A stretch of 64,000 nucleotides of DNA from Clostridiales bacterium. GTDB lineage: Bacteria > Bacillota > Clostridia > Saccharofermentanales > Saccharofermentanaceae. Made by a program: the position numbers and the translations under genes. Shown in pieces: positions 45,351 to 54,287 of this stretch; position 1 is the stretch's first letter; every line of letters starts with the position of its first letter. The DNA lies in NCBI GenBank assembly GCA_017617995.1, contig JAFZVE010000020.1:46714-110713 (forward strand). The letters run 5' to 3'. Under the pieces are notes generated by a model. That model made no database searches, was not told where the DNA came from, and worked only from the letters and a program-made list of their open reading frames with translations.

Positions 45351-46700
45351 TTAACCGAAGAACTCCTTGTAGAGCGTCCTTACTGCATAGGAGCAGTATT
45401 CTTCGCGTACGCCGAACATGACGGAGATCTCGGAAGCGCCCTGGTTGATGAGCTCGAGGTTGATACCGGCTTTGGAAAGGGCAGTAGCGGCACGAGCTGT
45501 GGTACCTACGGTGTTGGCCATCGCTTCGCCGACGATCATGACGATAGCCAGATCACGGTGGACGGAGATGGAGTCGACGTTGAGCTCGAGGCTGATCCGC
45601 TGGATGATGCGACGCTCTTTCTCAGGGGTGAAGTCTGCGGATCGCAGGATGATGGATACGGAGTCGATACCGGAAGGCATGTGCTCGATCGAGAGACCTT
45701 CGTCTGCGATGATAGACAGTACTTTGACCACGAAACCGACTTCACGGTTCATCAGGTATTTGCTCATGTTCAGTGCACAGAAGCCCTTCTCGCCGGCGAT
45801 ACCGGTCACTAGTGAATCGTAGTGGGTACGCTTGTTGACGATCATGGTGCCCTTGCTCTGCGGATTGTTGGTGTTTCGGATATTTACCGGGATGCCGCGT
45901 ACGAAGGCCGGGTAGAGGGCTTCTTCGTGCAGGACGGAGAAACCGGCGTAGGCAAGCTCGCGCATCTCATCATAGGTGATCTCGGTGACCGGGAACGGAT
46001 CTTTCACAAGGTTCGGATTTACGGCGTAGACGTTGTCGACGTCGGTCCAGTTCTCGTAAACGGAAGCGTGTACAGCTGCTGCGAGGATCGCACCGGTGAT
46101 GTCTGAACCGCCGCGGGAGAAGGTGATGATCTCGCCTTCCTTGGAGAATCCGTAGAAGCCCGGGAATACACAGATCTCACGGAGTTTACTGATATCTGCC
46201 AGGTTGTCATAGGACTCCGGAAGGATCTTAACGTGGCCACCGACCTCGGTCTCGAGGAAGAGTCCGGCCACTCTCGGGTTGCAGTAAGTGGCCTTGTGAC
46301 CGATCTTCTTGAGGTAGGTTGCGACGAGGCGCGCACAGCTGTCTTCGCCAAGAGCCTTGGTCGCGTCCATATATCTGCCGGCATCTTTGATCGGGGAATT
46401 GATCGAATCTTCGATGTTCTCCTTGATGGAATCCATACACTCGGGGATCTCGAGTTCTTCGCAAATAGAAGAGAAGCGGTCGAGGACGGCCTGCAGTTCC
46501 TTCTCACCGGACTGTCCGGAAATCTTCGCGTTTGCGAGCGCGATCAGAAGGTCCGTCACCTTGATGTCGGACGGGAAGCGCTTGCCTGGAGCTGAGACAA
46601 CGATGACGCGTCTTTCCGGATCACTGAGCAATATTTCGCAGACCTTCTTAATCTGGGCGGCGTCTGCGCATGAAGAACCACCAAACTTTGTAACAATCAT
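45351..46700 (-). CDS. lysC: Aspartate kinase
   Basis: Phosphorylates aspartate, the entry to lysine, threonine and methionine synthesis. 449 residues with the kinase domain first (MIVTKFGGSSCADA, then RVIVVSAPGKRFPSDIKVTD, then FPGFYGFSKEGEIITFSRGGSD) and two ACT domains from about 315 for feedback control. Monofunctional, with no homoserine dehydrogenase part. The ATG at 46700 fits the family start, but the AGGAGG lies 24 nt upstream with a small hairpin between; an ATT codon at 46718 in frame is at ideal distance. It has a good promoter of its own and faces yqeG divergently. Confidence 0.95.
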   Translation of the reverse strand: MIVTKFGGSSCADAAQIKKVCEILLSDPERRVIVVSAPGKRFPSDIKVTDLLIALANAKISGQSGEKELQAVLDRFSSICEELEIPECMDSIKENIEDSINSPIKDAGRYMDATKALGEDSCARLVATYLKKIGHKATYCNPRVAGLFLETEVGGHVKILPESYDNLADISKLREICVFPGFYGFSKEGEIITFSRGGSDITGAILAAAVHASVYENWTDVDNVYAVNPNLVKDPFPVTEITYDEMRELAYAGFSVLHEEALYPAFVRGIPVNIRNTNNPQSKGTMIVNKRTHYDSLVTGIAGEKGFCALNMSKYLMNREVGFVVKVLSIIADEGLSIEHMPSGIDSVSIILRSADFTPEKERRIIQRISLELNVDSISVHRDLAIVMIVGEAMANTVGTTARAATALSKAGINLELINQGASEISVMFGVREEYCSYAVRTLYKEFFG

Positions 46701-46707
46701 ATGTTTA

Positions 46708-46730
46708 TCAGGAGAAATCCTGAGCCTCCT
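46708..46730 (-). promoter_or_regulatory. Ribosome site separated from the lysC start by a hairpin
   Basis: On the minus strand AGGAGG (46730-46725) is followed after one nt by TCAGGA-TTTC-TCCTGA (46723-46708), a 6-bp stem with 4-nt loop, then TAAACAT and the ATG. Folding shortens the effective spacing from 24 to about 8 nt. Confidence 0.55.
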
Positions 46731-46746
46731 TATTTTTTCACACGCT

Positions 46747-46776
46747 ATTATATAGTTATAATAGGCGTTCGCGCAA
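46747..46776 (-). promoter_or_regulatory. Promoter for lysC
   Basis: On the minus strand TTGCGC (plus 46771-46776) and TATAAT (plus 46747-46752), 18-bp spacer. The leader is only about 45 nt, too short for a lysine riboswitch. Confidence 0.65.
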
Positions 46777-46911
46777 GAGAAAGGCGGTATACTTGCGGTT
46801 TTTCTTGAGGATTGGTATTCTACTACTGGTTTTCGGGCGATCTTCCGGCTTCTAATGAAGTGGACGATTCTTCCGTATTCCGAAGAGAAGGAAACTGTGA
46901 GGAGCGATCGA

Positions 46912-47403
46912 ATGGGCAATATTTTCCGTCCGAATCTGTGTGCGAAGAAAGTCAGCGATCTTGATTTTTCTGACCTTTATGCCAAGGGTTTCCGCTACGC
47001 ACTTCTTGATTTCGACAACACCCTTGCTCCGGACCACTATACGGAGCCGATCCCATACTCCTACGAGATGGTAGAAAAGATGCAGGAAGCAGGTTTCTCC
47101 CTGTGTCTGGTATCCAATGCCAAGTCTGAGCGCTCTAAGAAGATCGCCGATATGCTTAAGATCCCGTGCGTGTCCTATGCGAATAAACCGGGAACATCCG
47201 GTGTTCTGAAGGCCATGGAACTGATCGGTGCGAGTAAGGAAACCACCATGATGATCGGTGACCAGCTCTTTACGGATGTGGCCGCAGGGAACCGGGCAGG
47301 ACTCTTTACCATCTTTGTTGAGAGATACGCAAAGAAAGAAGTCTTCTACGTCGTGCTCAAGCGCTTCCCGGAGTGGATCATCCGAAAGGTCTGCCGTTTC
47401 TAA
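46912..47403 (+). CDS. YqeG family HAD IIIA-type phosphatase
   Basis: 163-residue HAD hydrolase of the YqeG family, conserved in Firmicutes; the biological substrate is unknown. The nucleophile motif is LLDFDNTLAPDHYTEP, motif II is LCLVSNAKSERS, the motif III lysine is in YANKPGTSGVL, and motif IV is MIGDQLFTDVAAGNRAG. The start at 46912 follows GTGAGGAGCGATCGA; the earlier in-frame ATG at 46855 has no ribosome site. YqeG usually lies upstream of aroE/yqeH; here it is next to efp. Confidence 0.92.
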   Translation: MGNIFRPNLCAKKVSDLDFSDLYAKGFRYALLDFDNTLAPDHYTEPIPYSYEMVEKMQEAGFSLCLVSNAKSERSKKIADMLKIPCVSYANKPGTSGVLKAMELIGASKETTMMIGDQLFTDVAAGNRAGLFTIFVERYAKKEVFYVVLKRFPEWIIRKVCRF

Positions 47404-47417
47404 AGGACTGTTCGTGT

Positions 47418-47448
47418 GCACGGGCGGTAAACCGTCACAGTGCTTTTT
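47418..47448 (+). terminator. Terminator after yqeG
   Basis: Outer GCAC/GTGC and inner CGGT/ACCG pairs form a stem followed by TTTTT. Confidence 0.55.
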
Positions 47449-47572
47449 GTGAAAAATAGATAAAATCGCGATTTTCTCGCCTTTTCACTTGCAGATTCAC
47501 TTTCCTTCAAGTAAACTATAGTATCGTGAATAAATTTGTTATCAAATATATGTATATTTCGGAGGATTATTT

Positions 47573-48130
47573 ATGATTAGCGCTGGTGATTTTAGAAACG
47601 GTATGTGCTTCGAGATGGACGGCCAGGTTTTCCAGGTAGTGGAATTCCAGCACGTTAAGCCGGGTAAGGGTGCGGCTTTCGTACGTACGAAGTACAGAAA
47701 CGTTAAGACTGGTTCTGTTGTTGAGCGCAGCTTCAACCCGAACGAGAAGTTCGAGCAGGCTCAGCTGGAGAGAAATGATATGCAGTACACCTACAATGAT
47801 GGTGACCTGTATCATTTCATGGATATGGAAACTTATGAGGATCGTCCGATCGCTAAGGAGAGCATCGGTGAGAACATCCGCTTCCTGAAGGAAGAGATGA
47901 TCTGTAAGGTTCTTTCTTACAAGGGCGAGATCTTCGGTGTAGAGCTTCCGATCGTTGTTGAACTCGAGATCACTGAGTGCGAGCCTGGTGTTCGTGGTGA
48001 TACGACAAACAACGCGACCAAGATCGCGACACTGGAGACAGGTGCTACCGTTAAGGTTCCGCTCTTTGTTAACCAGAATGAAATCATTCGTGTTGATACA
48101 CGTACCGGTGAATATCTGGAGCGTGCGTAA
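47573..48130 (+). CDS. efp: Elongation factor P
   Basis: Relieves ribosome stalling at proline stretches. 185 residues with three KOW/OB-like domains. [14 protein letters not shown] holds Lys32, the residue modified in many EF-Ps. The C-terminal signature [28 protein letters not shown] is intact. TCGGAGGATTATTT precedes the ATG. The Pro-rich FHA protein in this window (PAP, PPAP and APIPQPAP runs) is an obvious client. Start of the efp-asp23-amaP-nusB run. Confidence 0.97.
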   Translation: MISAGDFRNGMCFEMDGQVFQVVEFQHVKPGKGAAFVRTKYRNVKTGSVVERSFNPNEKFEQAQLERNDMQYTYNDGDLYHFMDMETYEDRPIAKESIGENIRFLKEEMICKVLSYKGEIFGVELPIVVELEITECEPGVRGDTTNNATKIATLETGATVKVPLFVNQNEIIRVDTRTGEYLERA

Positions 48131-48169
48131 TCTCACGTTCTGATCTTCGTCGAGAAGGGAATTCACGAA

Positions 48170-48550
48170 ATGGGAGAGAATCTCGTATCGGAATCGATTA
48201 AAGGCGAACGCTCGATGTCGCAGGGCTTTGTTGCACAGTATGCAGCAGAAGCCGCCCTGCGTGCAGAGGGCGTTGCTCGTCTTACGGCTTCCGTGCCGGT
48301 AGTCCTCAAGGAGTCTCTCGGATTTGTCCATGAGGGTAAAGGCGTACGGGTCGAGTTCTCCGAGACGGAAGAAGGCTTCGTCTCCGTGACTGTCTATCCT
48401 ATCGTGTATTATGGTATGATTATTCCAGAGGTGGCCTGGGCAATCCAGGAGCGCGTCAAGGAAGACGTCGAGAAGTATACCGGACTGGTCGTCGAATCGG
48501 TCAATGTTCATGTCTGCGGCGTGGTATTAAGGGAGGAAAAGAATTCATGA
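48170..48550 (+). CDS. Asp23/Gls24 family envelope stress protein
   Basis: 126 residues. The Asp23 fold is shown by VRVEFSETEEGFVSVTVYPIVYYGMIIPEVAWAIQERVKEDVEKYTGLVVESVNVHVCGV, a typical strand-helix-strand pattern. These proteins gather at the membrane, tethered by AmaP, encoded by the next gene, whose ATG overlaps this stop by 4 nt. Location before nusB is conserved in Clostridia and Bacilli (yqhY position). Confidence 0.9.
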   Translation: MGENLVSESIKGERSMSQGFVAQYAAEAALRAEGVARLTASVPVVLKESLGFVHEGKGVRVEFSETEEGFVSVTVYPIVYYGMIIPEVAWAIQERVKEDVEKYTGLVVESVNVHVCGVVLREEKNS

Positions 48551-49098
48551 ACCGAATCATTCGTTTTGTGCTGATTATTTATTCGACACTCCTTGCGATT
48601 CTGTCTCTGCTGTTGCTTTATGCACTTGCGGATGACGGTATCTTCGCCGATCTTCTGTCGCCTCTGGCCAATATTGTTACCGACCCGTATAAGAAATATA
48701 TCTATCTGGCCGTGCTGCTTGTTATCCTGGTCTCGTGTGTGATCACGGTGACGTATTGTCTCTTGAACGGCCGTCTCAGTAAGACCCGTATCCGTCAGAC
48801 GGAGATTGGTTTTGTAGAGATCGGCGTCGATGCGATCGAGAGTATCGCTCTGAACTCCGCCAAGAGTGCACAGGCCGGCATCAAGGCAGCGCGCGCACGT
48901 GTCTCTTCAGCGAAGAATAACGCGATCCGCGTATATATGAGTGCCGTTCTTTATTCAAATGTCGAGGTCCCGTCTACGATGGGCAAGGTGCAGGAGCGCG
49001 TCAAGAAAGATATCGAGCGTTATACCGGTATCACTGTGGAGAGCGTCTCCGTCAAAGTCAGCCGCGTCGAGCCTGTCGTGGCGAAGGTCGAGAGGTAA
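48547..49098 (+). CDS. amaP: AmaP-like membrane anchor for Asp23
   Basis: 183 residues with two N-terminal membrane helices (about 5-27 and 54-76) and a cytoplasmic Asp23-like C-terminal domain. Its last part, STMGKVQERVKKDIERYTGI followed by VESVSVKVSRV, closely mirrors the end of the Asp23 protein encoded upstream, which suits co-assembly. ATGA overlap with that gene. AmaP anchors Asp23 to the membrane in Staphylococcus. Confidence 0.85.
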   Translation: MNRIIRFVLIIYSTLLAILSLLLLYALADDGIFADLLSPLANIVTDPYKKYIYLAVLLVILVSCVITVTYCLLNGRLSKTRIRQTEIGFVEIGVDAIESIALNSAKSAQAGIKAARARVSSAKNNAIRVYMSAVLYSNVEVPSTMGKVQERVKKDIERYTGITVESVSVKVSRVEPVVAKVER

Positions 49099-49132
49099 TC
49101 CCGATAAGGCAGTTGGAGTGGAGCGGTAAGAC

Positions 49133-49369
49133 ATGAGAGCCCTGATCATCAAATTTTTCGATATGCTCAAGGACAAGAGTTCCGGTAAGATCGGCGCCGG
49201 TATTGCTTTTGTCTTTGCTCTTTTTCTGGTGATCTTCGGGTTCTTCAAGACATTGTTTATAATCATCCTGACCGTGGTAGGATACGTCGTTGGCGCACTC
49301 CTGTTCTCGGATAAGGACAAAGTCAAGGACTGGATGGACAAGATCCTTCCACCCGGGAGGTTTCGATGA
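49133..49369 (+). CDS. DUF2273 small membrane protein
   Basis: 78 residues with a central hydrophobic hairpin (about 20-62, KIGAGIAFVFALFLVIFGFF and KTLFIIILTVVGYVVGALLF), the DUF2273 pattern. Always found beside Asp23/AmaP genes; function unknown, probably part of the same envelope assembly. Overlaps nusB by 4 nt. Confidence 0.85.
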   Translation: MRALIIKFFDMLKDKSSGKIGAGIAFVFALFLVIFGFFKTLFIIILTVVGYVVGALLFSDKDKVKDWMDKILPPGRFR

Positions 49370-49770
49370 GCAGAAGAGAATCGCGTGAAGCGGCTTTCGC
49401 ATTTTTATATCAGCTGGATTTCCGGAAAGAACCGGTTTCCGAGCAAAGAGCCATGTATCTGGAACTGCATCCTCTGGAAGAAGAGGATATTCCTTACTTT
49501 ACTCTCATTACGGAGGGCGTTTTTGACGAGCGCGACAAGCTCGATGAGACCTATGCCCCGTATCTCAAGGACTGGAAACTCTCCCGCCTTCCGAAGGTGG
49601 ACGTGATCCTTCTGCGTATCGCAGTCTATGAGATGCTGCATGTCGAGGATATCCCGACGAGTGTCTCGATCAGCGAGGCGGTCATTCTGGCCAAGCGATA
49701 CAGCACTGAGGAGTCCCGTAAGTATATCAATGCGGTTCTCGGTAAGGTGGGCCGCGACCTCGAGAAATGA
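49366..49770 (+). CDS. nusB: Transcription antitermination factor NusB
   Basis: 134 residues. SRRESREAAFAFLYQLDF opens the all-helical NusB fold and LPKVDVILLRIAVYEMLHVEDIPTSVSISEAVILAKRYSTEESRKYINAVLGKV closes it, both diagnostic. With NusE it binds boxA RNA for rRNA antitermination. CCCGGGAGGTTTCG is the ribosome site. Overlaps xseA by 4 nt. Confidence 0.95.
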   Translation: MSRRESREAAFAFLYQLDFRKEPVSEQRAMYLELHPLEEEDIPYFTLITEGVFDERDKLDETYAPYLKDWKLSRLPKVDVILLRIAVYEMLHVEDIPTSVSISEAVILAKRYSTEESRKYINAVLGKVGRDLEK

Positions 49771-51002
49771 TGGAAAGATCTGTTCTGACCGTAACCGAGC
49801 TCAATGAATATGTCGGCGCACTTCTAAGTTCCGACAGTGTCCTGAGCCAGCTGTGCGTCAGCGGTGAGATCTCCGGCTATAAGCGGTATCCTTCGGGTCA
49901 TGCCTATTTTCAGCTAAAAGATAAGAAAAGCTCTGTACAATGCGTCCTCTTCAACGGAAGTTTCGGGCGCATCTCATTTGTTCCGGAAAACGGTATGCAG
50001 GTCCGGATCTACGGACGTGCATCGCTCTATTCTGTAGACGGTAAGTTCCAGGTGATCGTGTCGATCATGCAGGAGGAAGGCCTCGGGGACCTGTATAAGG
50101 AATTCGAGAAAAGAAAGCAGAAGATGGCCGAGGAAGGCCTCTTCGATGATTCGCATAAGAAACCGATCCCGTATCTTCCGAATAGGATCGGTGTTGTGAC
50201 TTCGCCTAAGGGTGCCGTCATCCAGGATATCCTGAATGTGCTTTCACGGCGTTTCCCGAACTTTAACCTTCTCCTGGCTCCGTCGGCGGTACAGGGAAAG
50301 GAGGCCGCTTCCGAACTGATACGCGGGCTGAAACTTCTCGATGCCAGAGACGATATCGATGTCATCATCATCGCCCGTGGAGGCGGCTCGATGGAGGACC
50401 TGTGGTGCTTCAACGATGAGGCGCTGGGACGTGCCATCTACGATGCAAAAAAGCCGGTCATATCGGCCGTCGGACATGAGACGGATTACACGATCTGTGA
50501 TTTCTGTTCGGACCTTCGTGCTCCGACACCTTCAGCCGCAGCTGAACTCGTGATGCCGAATAAGGAAGAGGTGCTCGCTCGTCTGTCCGTGTCGCAGAGA
50601 AATCTATCTTCGGCGATGCAGCACTATATCCGCATGAAGACACATTCGTGGGAGTCACTCGCGAAACATCGTGCACTTCTGGCTCCGCAGGTCAGGATCG
50701 AGAAAGAGATGCAGCGTCAGGATAATCTCGAATCGAGACTGGATGAAAGATTTAAAGCGGAATACGAGAAGAGAAGAAGTGCGCTGGACACTGAAATGGC
50801 GAAGCTTCAGGCTCTGGACCCGATGCGGGTATTGCTTCGCGGGTATGCACGGGTAACGGATACGAACGCTCACACGGTAGACTCCGTAAATTGTGTTAAT
50901 ATAGAAGATGAGATTTCGATAGCGGTCGCGGACGGTGTGATCCGTTCGCAGGTCGTAGCGATCGAGAGGAAGGAGAGGGAATCCGATGGAAGAAAAGATT
51001 GA
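49767..51002 (+). CDS. xseA: Exodeoxyribonuclease VII large subunit
   Basis: Catalytic subunit of the bidirectional single-strand exonuclease. 411 residues. N-terminal OB fold LTVTELNEYVGALL with VSGEISGYKRYPSGHAYFQLKD; core NRIGVVTSPKGAVIQDILNV, IIIARGGGSMEDLWCFNDE and SAVGHETDYTICDF. The stop overlaps xseB by 17 nt, as often seen. Start ATG overlaps the nusB stop; a second ATG at 49770 is equally possible. Confidence 0.96.
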   Translation: MMERSVLTVTELNEYVGALLSSDSVLSQLCVSGEISGYKRYPSGHAYFQLKDKKSSVQCVLFNGSFGRISFVPENGMQVRIYGRASLYSVDGKFQVIVSIMQEEGLGDLYKEFEKRKQKMAEEGLFDDSHKKPIPYLPNRIGVVTSPKGAVIQDILNVLSRRFPNFNLLLAPSAVQGKEAASELIRGLKLLDARDDIDVIIIARGGGSMEDLWCFNDEALGRAIYDAKKPVISAVGHETDYTICDFCSDLRAPTPSAAAELVMPNKEEVLARLSVSQRNLSSAMQHYIRMKTHSWESLAKHRALLAPQVRIEKEMQRQDNLESRLDERFKAEYEKRRSALDTEMAKLQALDPMRVLLRGYARVTDTNAHTVDSVNCVNIEDEISIAVADGVIRSQVVAIERKERESDGRKD

Positions 51003-51207
51003 CCTTACTTATGAGCAGGCGGTTGCCGAATTGGAAGGAATCATCAGGAAACTCGAGTCGGGAGAAGCATCCCTCGATGATTCGATCTCGCTTTATTCAC
51101 GTGGAATGGAACTGTCGAAGTTCTGTAAGGAGAAACTCGACTCCATCGTCAAGCAGATCAGCAGCCTCGGTGTAGACGGTACGGGCGAGAGCCCGCTGGA
51201 CGTGTGA
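50986..51207 (+). CDS. xseB: Exodeoxyribonuclease VII small subunit
   Basis: 73 residues. LTYEQAVAELEGIIRKLESGEASLDDSISLYSRGMEL is the complete family signature of this helical-hairpin subunit, which binds XseA in several copies. Its start lies inside xseA and is preceded by AAGGAGAGGGAATCCG. Confidence 0.95.
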   Translation: MEEKIDLTYEQAVAELEGIIRKLESGEASLDDSISLYSRGMELSKFCKEKLDSIVKQISSLGVDGTGESPLDV

Positions 51208-51219
51208 TGGGGGAATACC

Positions 51220-52122
51220 ATGAGCGAGAAGATCTCATTTTTTATGAAGAAGTATCAGGACCGGATCGAGGAACTGCTCCGGGATGTTTTTCCAGCGGAC
51301 CTTACTGAAGATCCTACTGTAGTAGCTGCGATGTACAGCCTCCTTGCCGGCGGGAAGAGGATCCGCCCGGTTCTGATGTATATGGTGGCAGATATGCTTC
51401 ATGTCGACCTCTCTGTGATCGACGATTTTGCCGCGGCAATGGAGATGATCCATACCTATTCGCTGATTCACGATGATCTCCCGTGCATGGACAATGATAC
51501 GCTGCGTCGCGGGAAGCCGACCTGCCATGTGGCACATGGCGAGGCATTTGCCCTTTTGGCCGGCGATGCGCTTCTGAACCGGGCCTTCGAGCGTGTACTG
51601 CTCGCAGTCAGCAAAGATCCGAAGACGGCGCGCGCGGCAGTGTACTTCTCGGACAATACCGGTATTTGCGGCATGATCGGCGGACAGAGTATCGATCTGT
51701 CTTCCGAGGGAAAGAGAATCGATACCGGGCGGTTGTGTGAACTTCATGAGAAGAAGACAGGAGCCCTGATCAATGCATCGTGTCTGATTCCATACTATAT
51801 CTACGCGGCCGAGCATGGTGAGGACACCGGTCTTTATGACCTGATCCACCGTTTCTCGGCGGGGACAGGGCTGGGTTTCCAGATCAAGGATGATCTTCTG
51901 GATGTGCAGGCCGATGCCAGTGTACTCGGCAAGTCGACAGGCAAGGACCAGCGTGACCAGAAGTCGACGTTTGTGACGGTTTTCGGGGAGAAGAGCGCGC
52001 AGCAGATGCTCGACGATACATATAGTGACGTATACGATGCGCTCGATGAACTTGCGAAGCGTGGCTGGGATGTCACGACACTCCGTCAGTTCAGCGATCT
52101 TCTGCAGAATCGGGTGCAGTAA
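51220..52122 (+). CDS. ispA: Polyprenyl (farnesyl/geranylgeranyl) diphosphate synthase
   Basis: Chain-elongating prenyltransferase, making C15 (possibly C20) diphosphates. 300 residues. First Asp-rich motif LIHDDLPCMDNDTLRRGKPT, GGKRIRP for IPP binding, second motif FQIKDDLLDV; KSTGKDQRDQKSTFVT follows. The IspA length and the xseB-ispA-dxs context support farnesyl diphosphate synthase. dxs starts 3 nt later. Confidence 0.93.
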   Translation: MSEKISFFMKKYQDRIEELLRDVFPADLTEDPTVVAAMYSLLAGGKRIRPVLMYMVADMLHVDLSVIDDFAAAMEMIHTYSLIHDDLPCMDNDTLRRGKPTCHVAHGEAFALLAGDALLNRAFERVLLAVSKDPKTARAAVYFSDNTGICGMIGGQSIDLSSEGKRIDTGRLCELHEKKTGALINASCLIPYYIYAAEHGEDTGLYDLIHRFSAGTGLGFQIKDDLLDVQADASVLGKSTGKDQRDQKSTFVTVFGEKSAQQMLDDTYSDVYDALDELAKRGWDVTTLRQFSDLLQNRVQ

Positions 52123-52125
52123 GAT

Positions 52126-54045
52126 ATGAAGCCGACTCCGATATTAGACAGGATCTCGCGTCCGGAAGATGTGGCGCAGCTGAGTTACGATGAGTGTAAG
52201 CTCCTCGCGGATGAGCTTCGTGACGTCATCGTCGACCGCGTCAGCCAAAACGGCGGGCATCTTGCTTCAAGTCTCGGCGTTGTCGATCTGACGATCGCTC
52301 TTTTGTCCAAGTTTACGCCACCGCATGATCAAATCGTGTGGGATGTCGGCCATCAGGCATACGCATACAAACTTCTGACTGGAAGAAAAGAGAACTTCGA
52401 GACTCTTCGCCAGTATGGCGGTATCTCGGGTTTTCCGAAGCAAAGTGAAAGCATCTACGATGTTTTCGGCGTGGGACACAGCAGTACGTCGGTCTCGGCA
52501 GCTCTCGGGCTTCTGCGTGCGAAGAAACTTCAGGGTGATGACGGACATGTCATCGCCGTGATCGGTGACGGTGCCATGACCGGTGGTATGGCCTTCGAGG
52601 GCCTTAATGATACAGGGCATTTCAGTGAAAACCTCACAGTCATCCTGAACGACAACCAGATGTCGATCGATAAGAATGTCGGCGGTCTTTCGCGGGCACT
52701 GGCCAATCTTCGCTCGACACAGAGATATATCAAGGCCAAGAGCAAGGTCGAGCGGTTTCTTCTGGCGATCCCGCTGATCGGAAAACCAATCGCACGCTTC
52801 ATTGTCATGATCAAGACATGGATCCGACTTCTGATCCGCAGAAACACTCCGCCGGTTATTTTCGAGGATCTGGGATTCCAGTATTTCGGTCCTTTCGACG
52901 GCCATAACATCGCGCTTCTTAAGAAGAAACTCGAGATCGCCAAGACGATCAACGGTCCGGTGCTGATCCATATCGTGACACAGAAGGGAAAGGGCTATGC
53001 TCCTGCCGAGGAGAATCCTTCGATTTATCACGGAGTCTCACCATTTGATAGGGAAAAGGGTGTCCAGCCCTCGAATACACCTACCTTTACATCGACGTTC
53101 TCGGATTCTGTCGTGCGCGTCGGTAAGGCGAATGAGAAGGTGGTCGCGATCTGTGCGGCCATGATGACCAGTACCGGTCTTAAGTCCTTCCGTCAGAACA
53201 TGAAACTCCGTTTCTTCGATGTAGGTATTGCCGAGGAGCATGCGGTCACGATGGCGGCCGGTATGGCGACAAACGGTTTCATTCCTGTTGTCGCGCTGTA
53301 TTCGACGTTTGCTCAGCGTGCCTACGATCAGATGCTCCATGATGTGTGTCTGCAGAATCTGCATGTGGTCTTTGCACTTGACCGTGCCGGTATCGTCGGT
53401 GCGGATGGTATGACGCATCAGGGGATCTACGATATATCCATGATGCTCTCGATGCCGAACACTACGCTTCTTTCGCCGTGTAATTTCAGTGAACTCGACA
53501 GGATGCTGGAGTGGGCGGTCGAAGAAGGTACTGGCCTGGTTGCCGTGCGCTATCCTCGTGGCGGGCAGAGTACGGTGCTCGAAGCGATCCCGGCTGAGCC
53601 GGGGATCGGGCCACGGATCATACGGAATAGTTCTGATGACGGATGCGTTTCGGAAAACCATGGAACTGTGGCGATCCTTGCGCTCGGTGTCATGTGTGAG
53701 CAGGCGCTTCAGGCGGCGGATATTCTGGTGAAGAAGGGAATCTCCTGCCGTGTGATCGATGTACGTTGCTGCAAGCCACTGGATATGGCAGCCTGGCATG
53801 AAGTGCTCTCAGGGGTCTCGGCCGTGGTGACGATCGAAGACGGCGTGGCTCATGCAGGATTTGGCAATTATCTTCTCTCGGAACTTCGTAAAGCCGGGGA
53901 TTTCCCTTGTGTGGTACACGCGGAGGTACTTGGTGTATCGGATCAGCCTCTGGTGGCCGGTAAGCGTGCACAGCTCCTGGAACTTCAGGGAATGGATGCA
54001 GTTTCCGTGGCGGAATCTGTGGAGAGATTACTCGCTTCGATCTAA
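52126..54045 (+). CDS. dxs: 1-deoxy-D-xylulose-5-phosphate synthase
   Basis: Thiamine-diphosphate enzyme that starts the MEP isoprenoid pathway. 639 residues. HLASSLGVVDLTIAL and WDVGHQAYAYKLLTGR open it; IGDGAMTGGMAFEGLND binds ThDP/Mg; FFDVGIAEEHAVTMAAGMA holds the catalytic Glu; DRAGIVGADGMTHQGIYD is diagnostic. Last gene of the run from nusB before a 240-bp gap; the rRNA methylase gene tlyA often found next is absent. Confidence 0.97.
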   Translation: MKPTPILDRISRPEDVAQLSYDECKLLADELRDVIVDRVSQNGGHLASSLGVVDLTIALLSKFTPPHDQIVWDVGHQAYAYKLLTGRKENFETLRQYGGISGFPKQSESIYDVFGVGHSSTSVSAALGLLRAKKLQGDDGHVIAVIGDGAMTGGMAFEGLNDTGHFSENLTVILNDNQMSIDKNVGGLSRALANLRSTQRYIKAKSKVERFLLAIPLIGKPIARFIVMIKTWIRLLIRRNTPPVIFEDLGFQYFGPFDGHNIALLKKKLEIAKTINGPVLIHIVTQKGKGYAPAEENPSIYHGVSPFDREKGVQPSNTPTFTSTFSDSVVRVGKANEKVVAICAAMMTSTGLKSFRQNMKLRFFDVGIAEEHAVTMAAGMATNGFIPVVALYSTFAQRAYDQMLHDVCLQNLHVVFALDRAGIVGADGMTHQGIYDISMMLSMPNTTLLSPCNFSELDRMLEWAVEEGTGLVAVRYPRGGQSTVLEAIPAEPGIGPRIIRNSSDDGCVSENHGTVAILALGVMCEQALQAADILVKKGISCRVIDVRCCKPLDMAAWHEVLSGVSAVVTIEDGVAHAGFGNYLLSELRKAGDFPCVVHAEVLGVSDQPLVAGKRAQLLELQGMDAVSVAESVERLLASI

Positions 54046-54180
54046 GAAGTTCTCGATTTCTATACTTATATTGCATATATTTTGTTCTATCATACCGAGA
54101 TTGTATATAAATTCGGATATATCATCATGCAAGTCACGCGATTTCTTTGTATAATTGTCTGTATAAATTCTTGAAATGGA

Positions 54181-54213
54181 GTATAATTATGCAAAAGCGG
54201 CATAATTATGCAA
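54181..54213. promoter_or_regulatory. ARG-box-like double palindrome before nadK-argR-recN
   Basis: ATAATTATGCAA occurs at 54183-54194 and 54202-54213 (19-bp period). The second forms the perfect palindrome GCATAATTATGC (54200-54211), the first the near-palindrome GTATAATTATGC (54181-54192). This resembles known ArgR operators (TGNATAWWWATNCA). A TATAAT at 54182-54187 lies inside the first site. Confidence 0.55.
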
Positions 54214-54287
54214 CATGGTTTGGGAGGTCTGTTTCCTCGTAGGCGGATATAGACGGAGTGGCTCTCATTTCGGAAGGAGATCGAACG

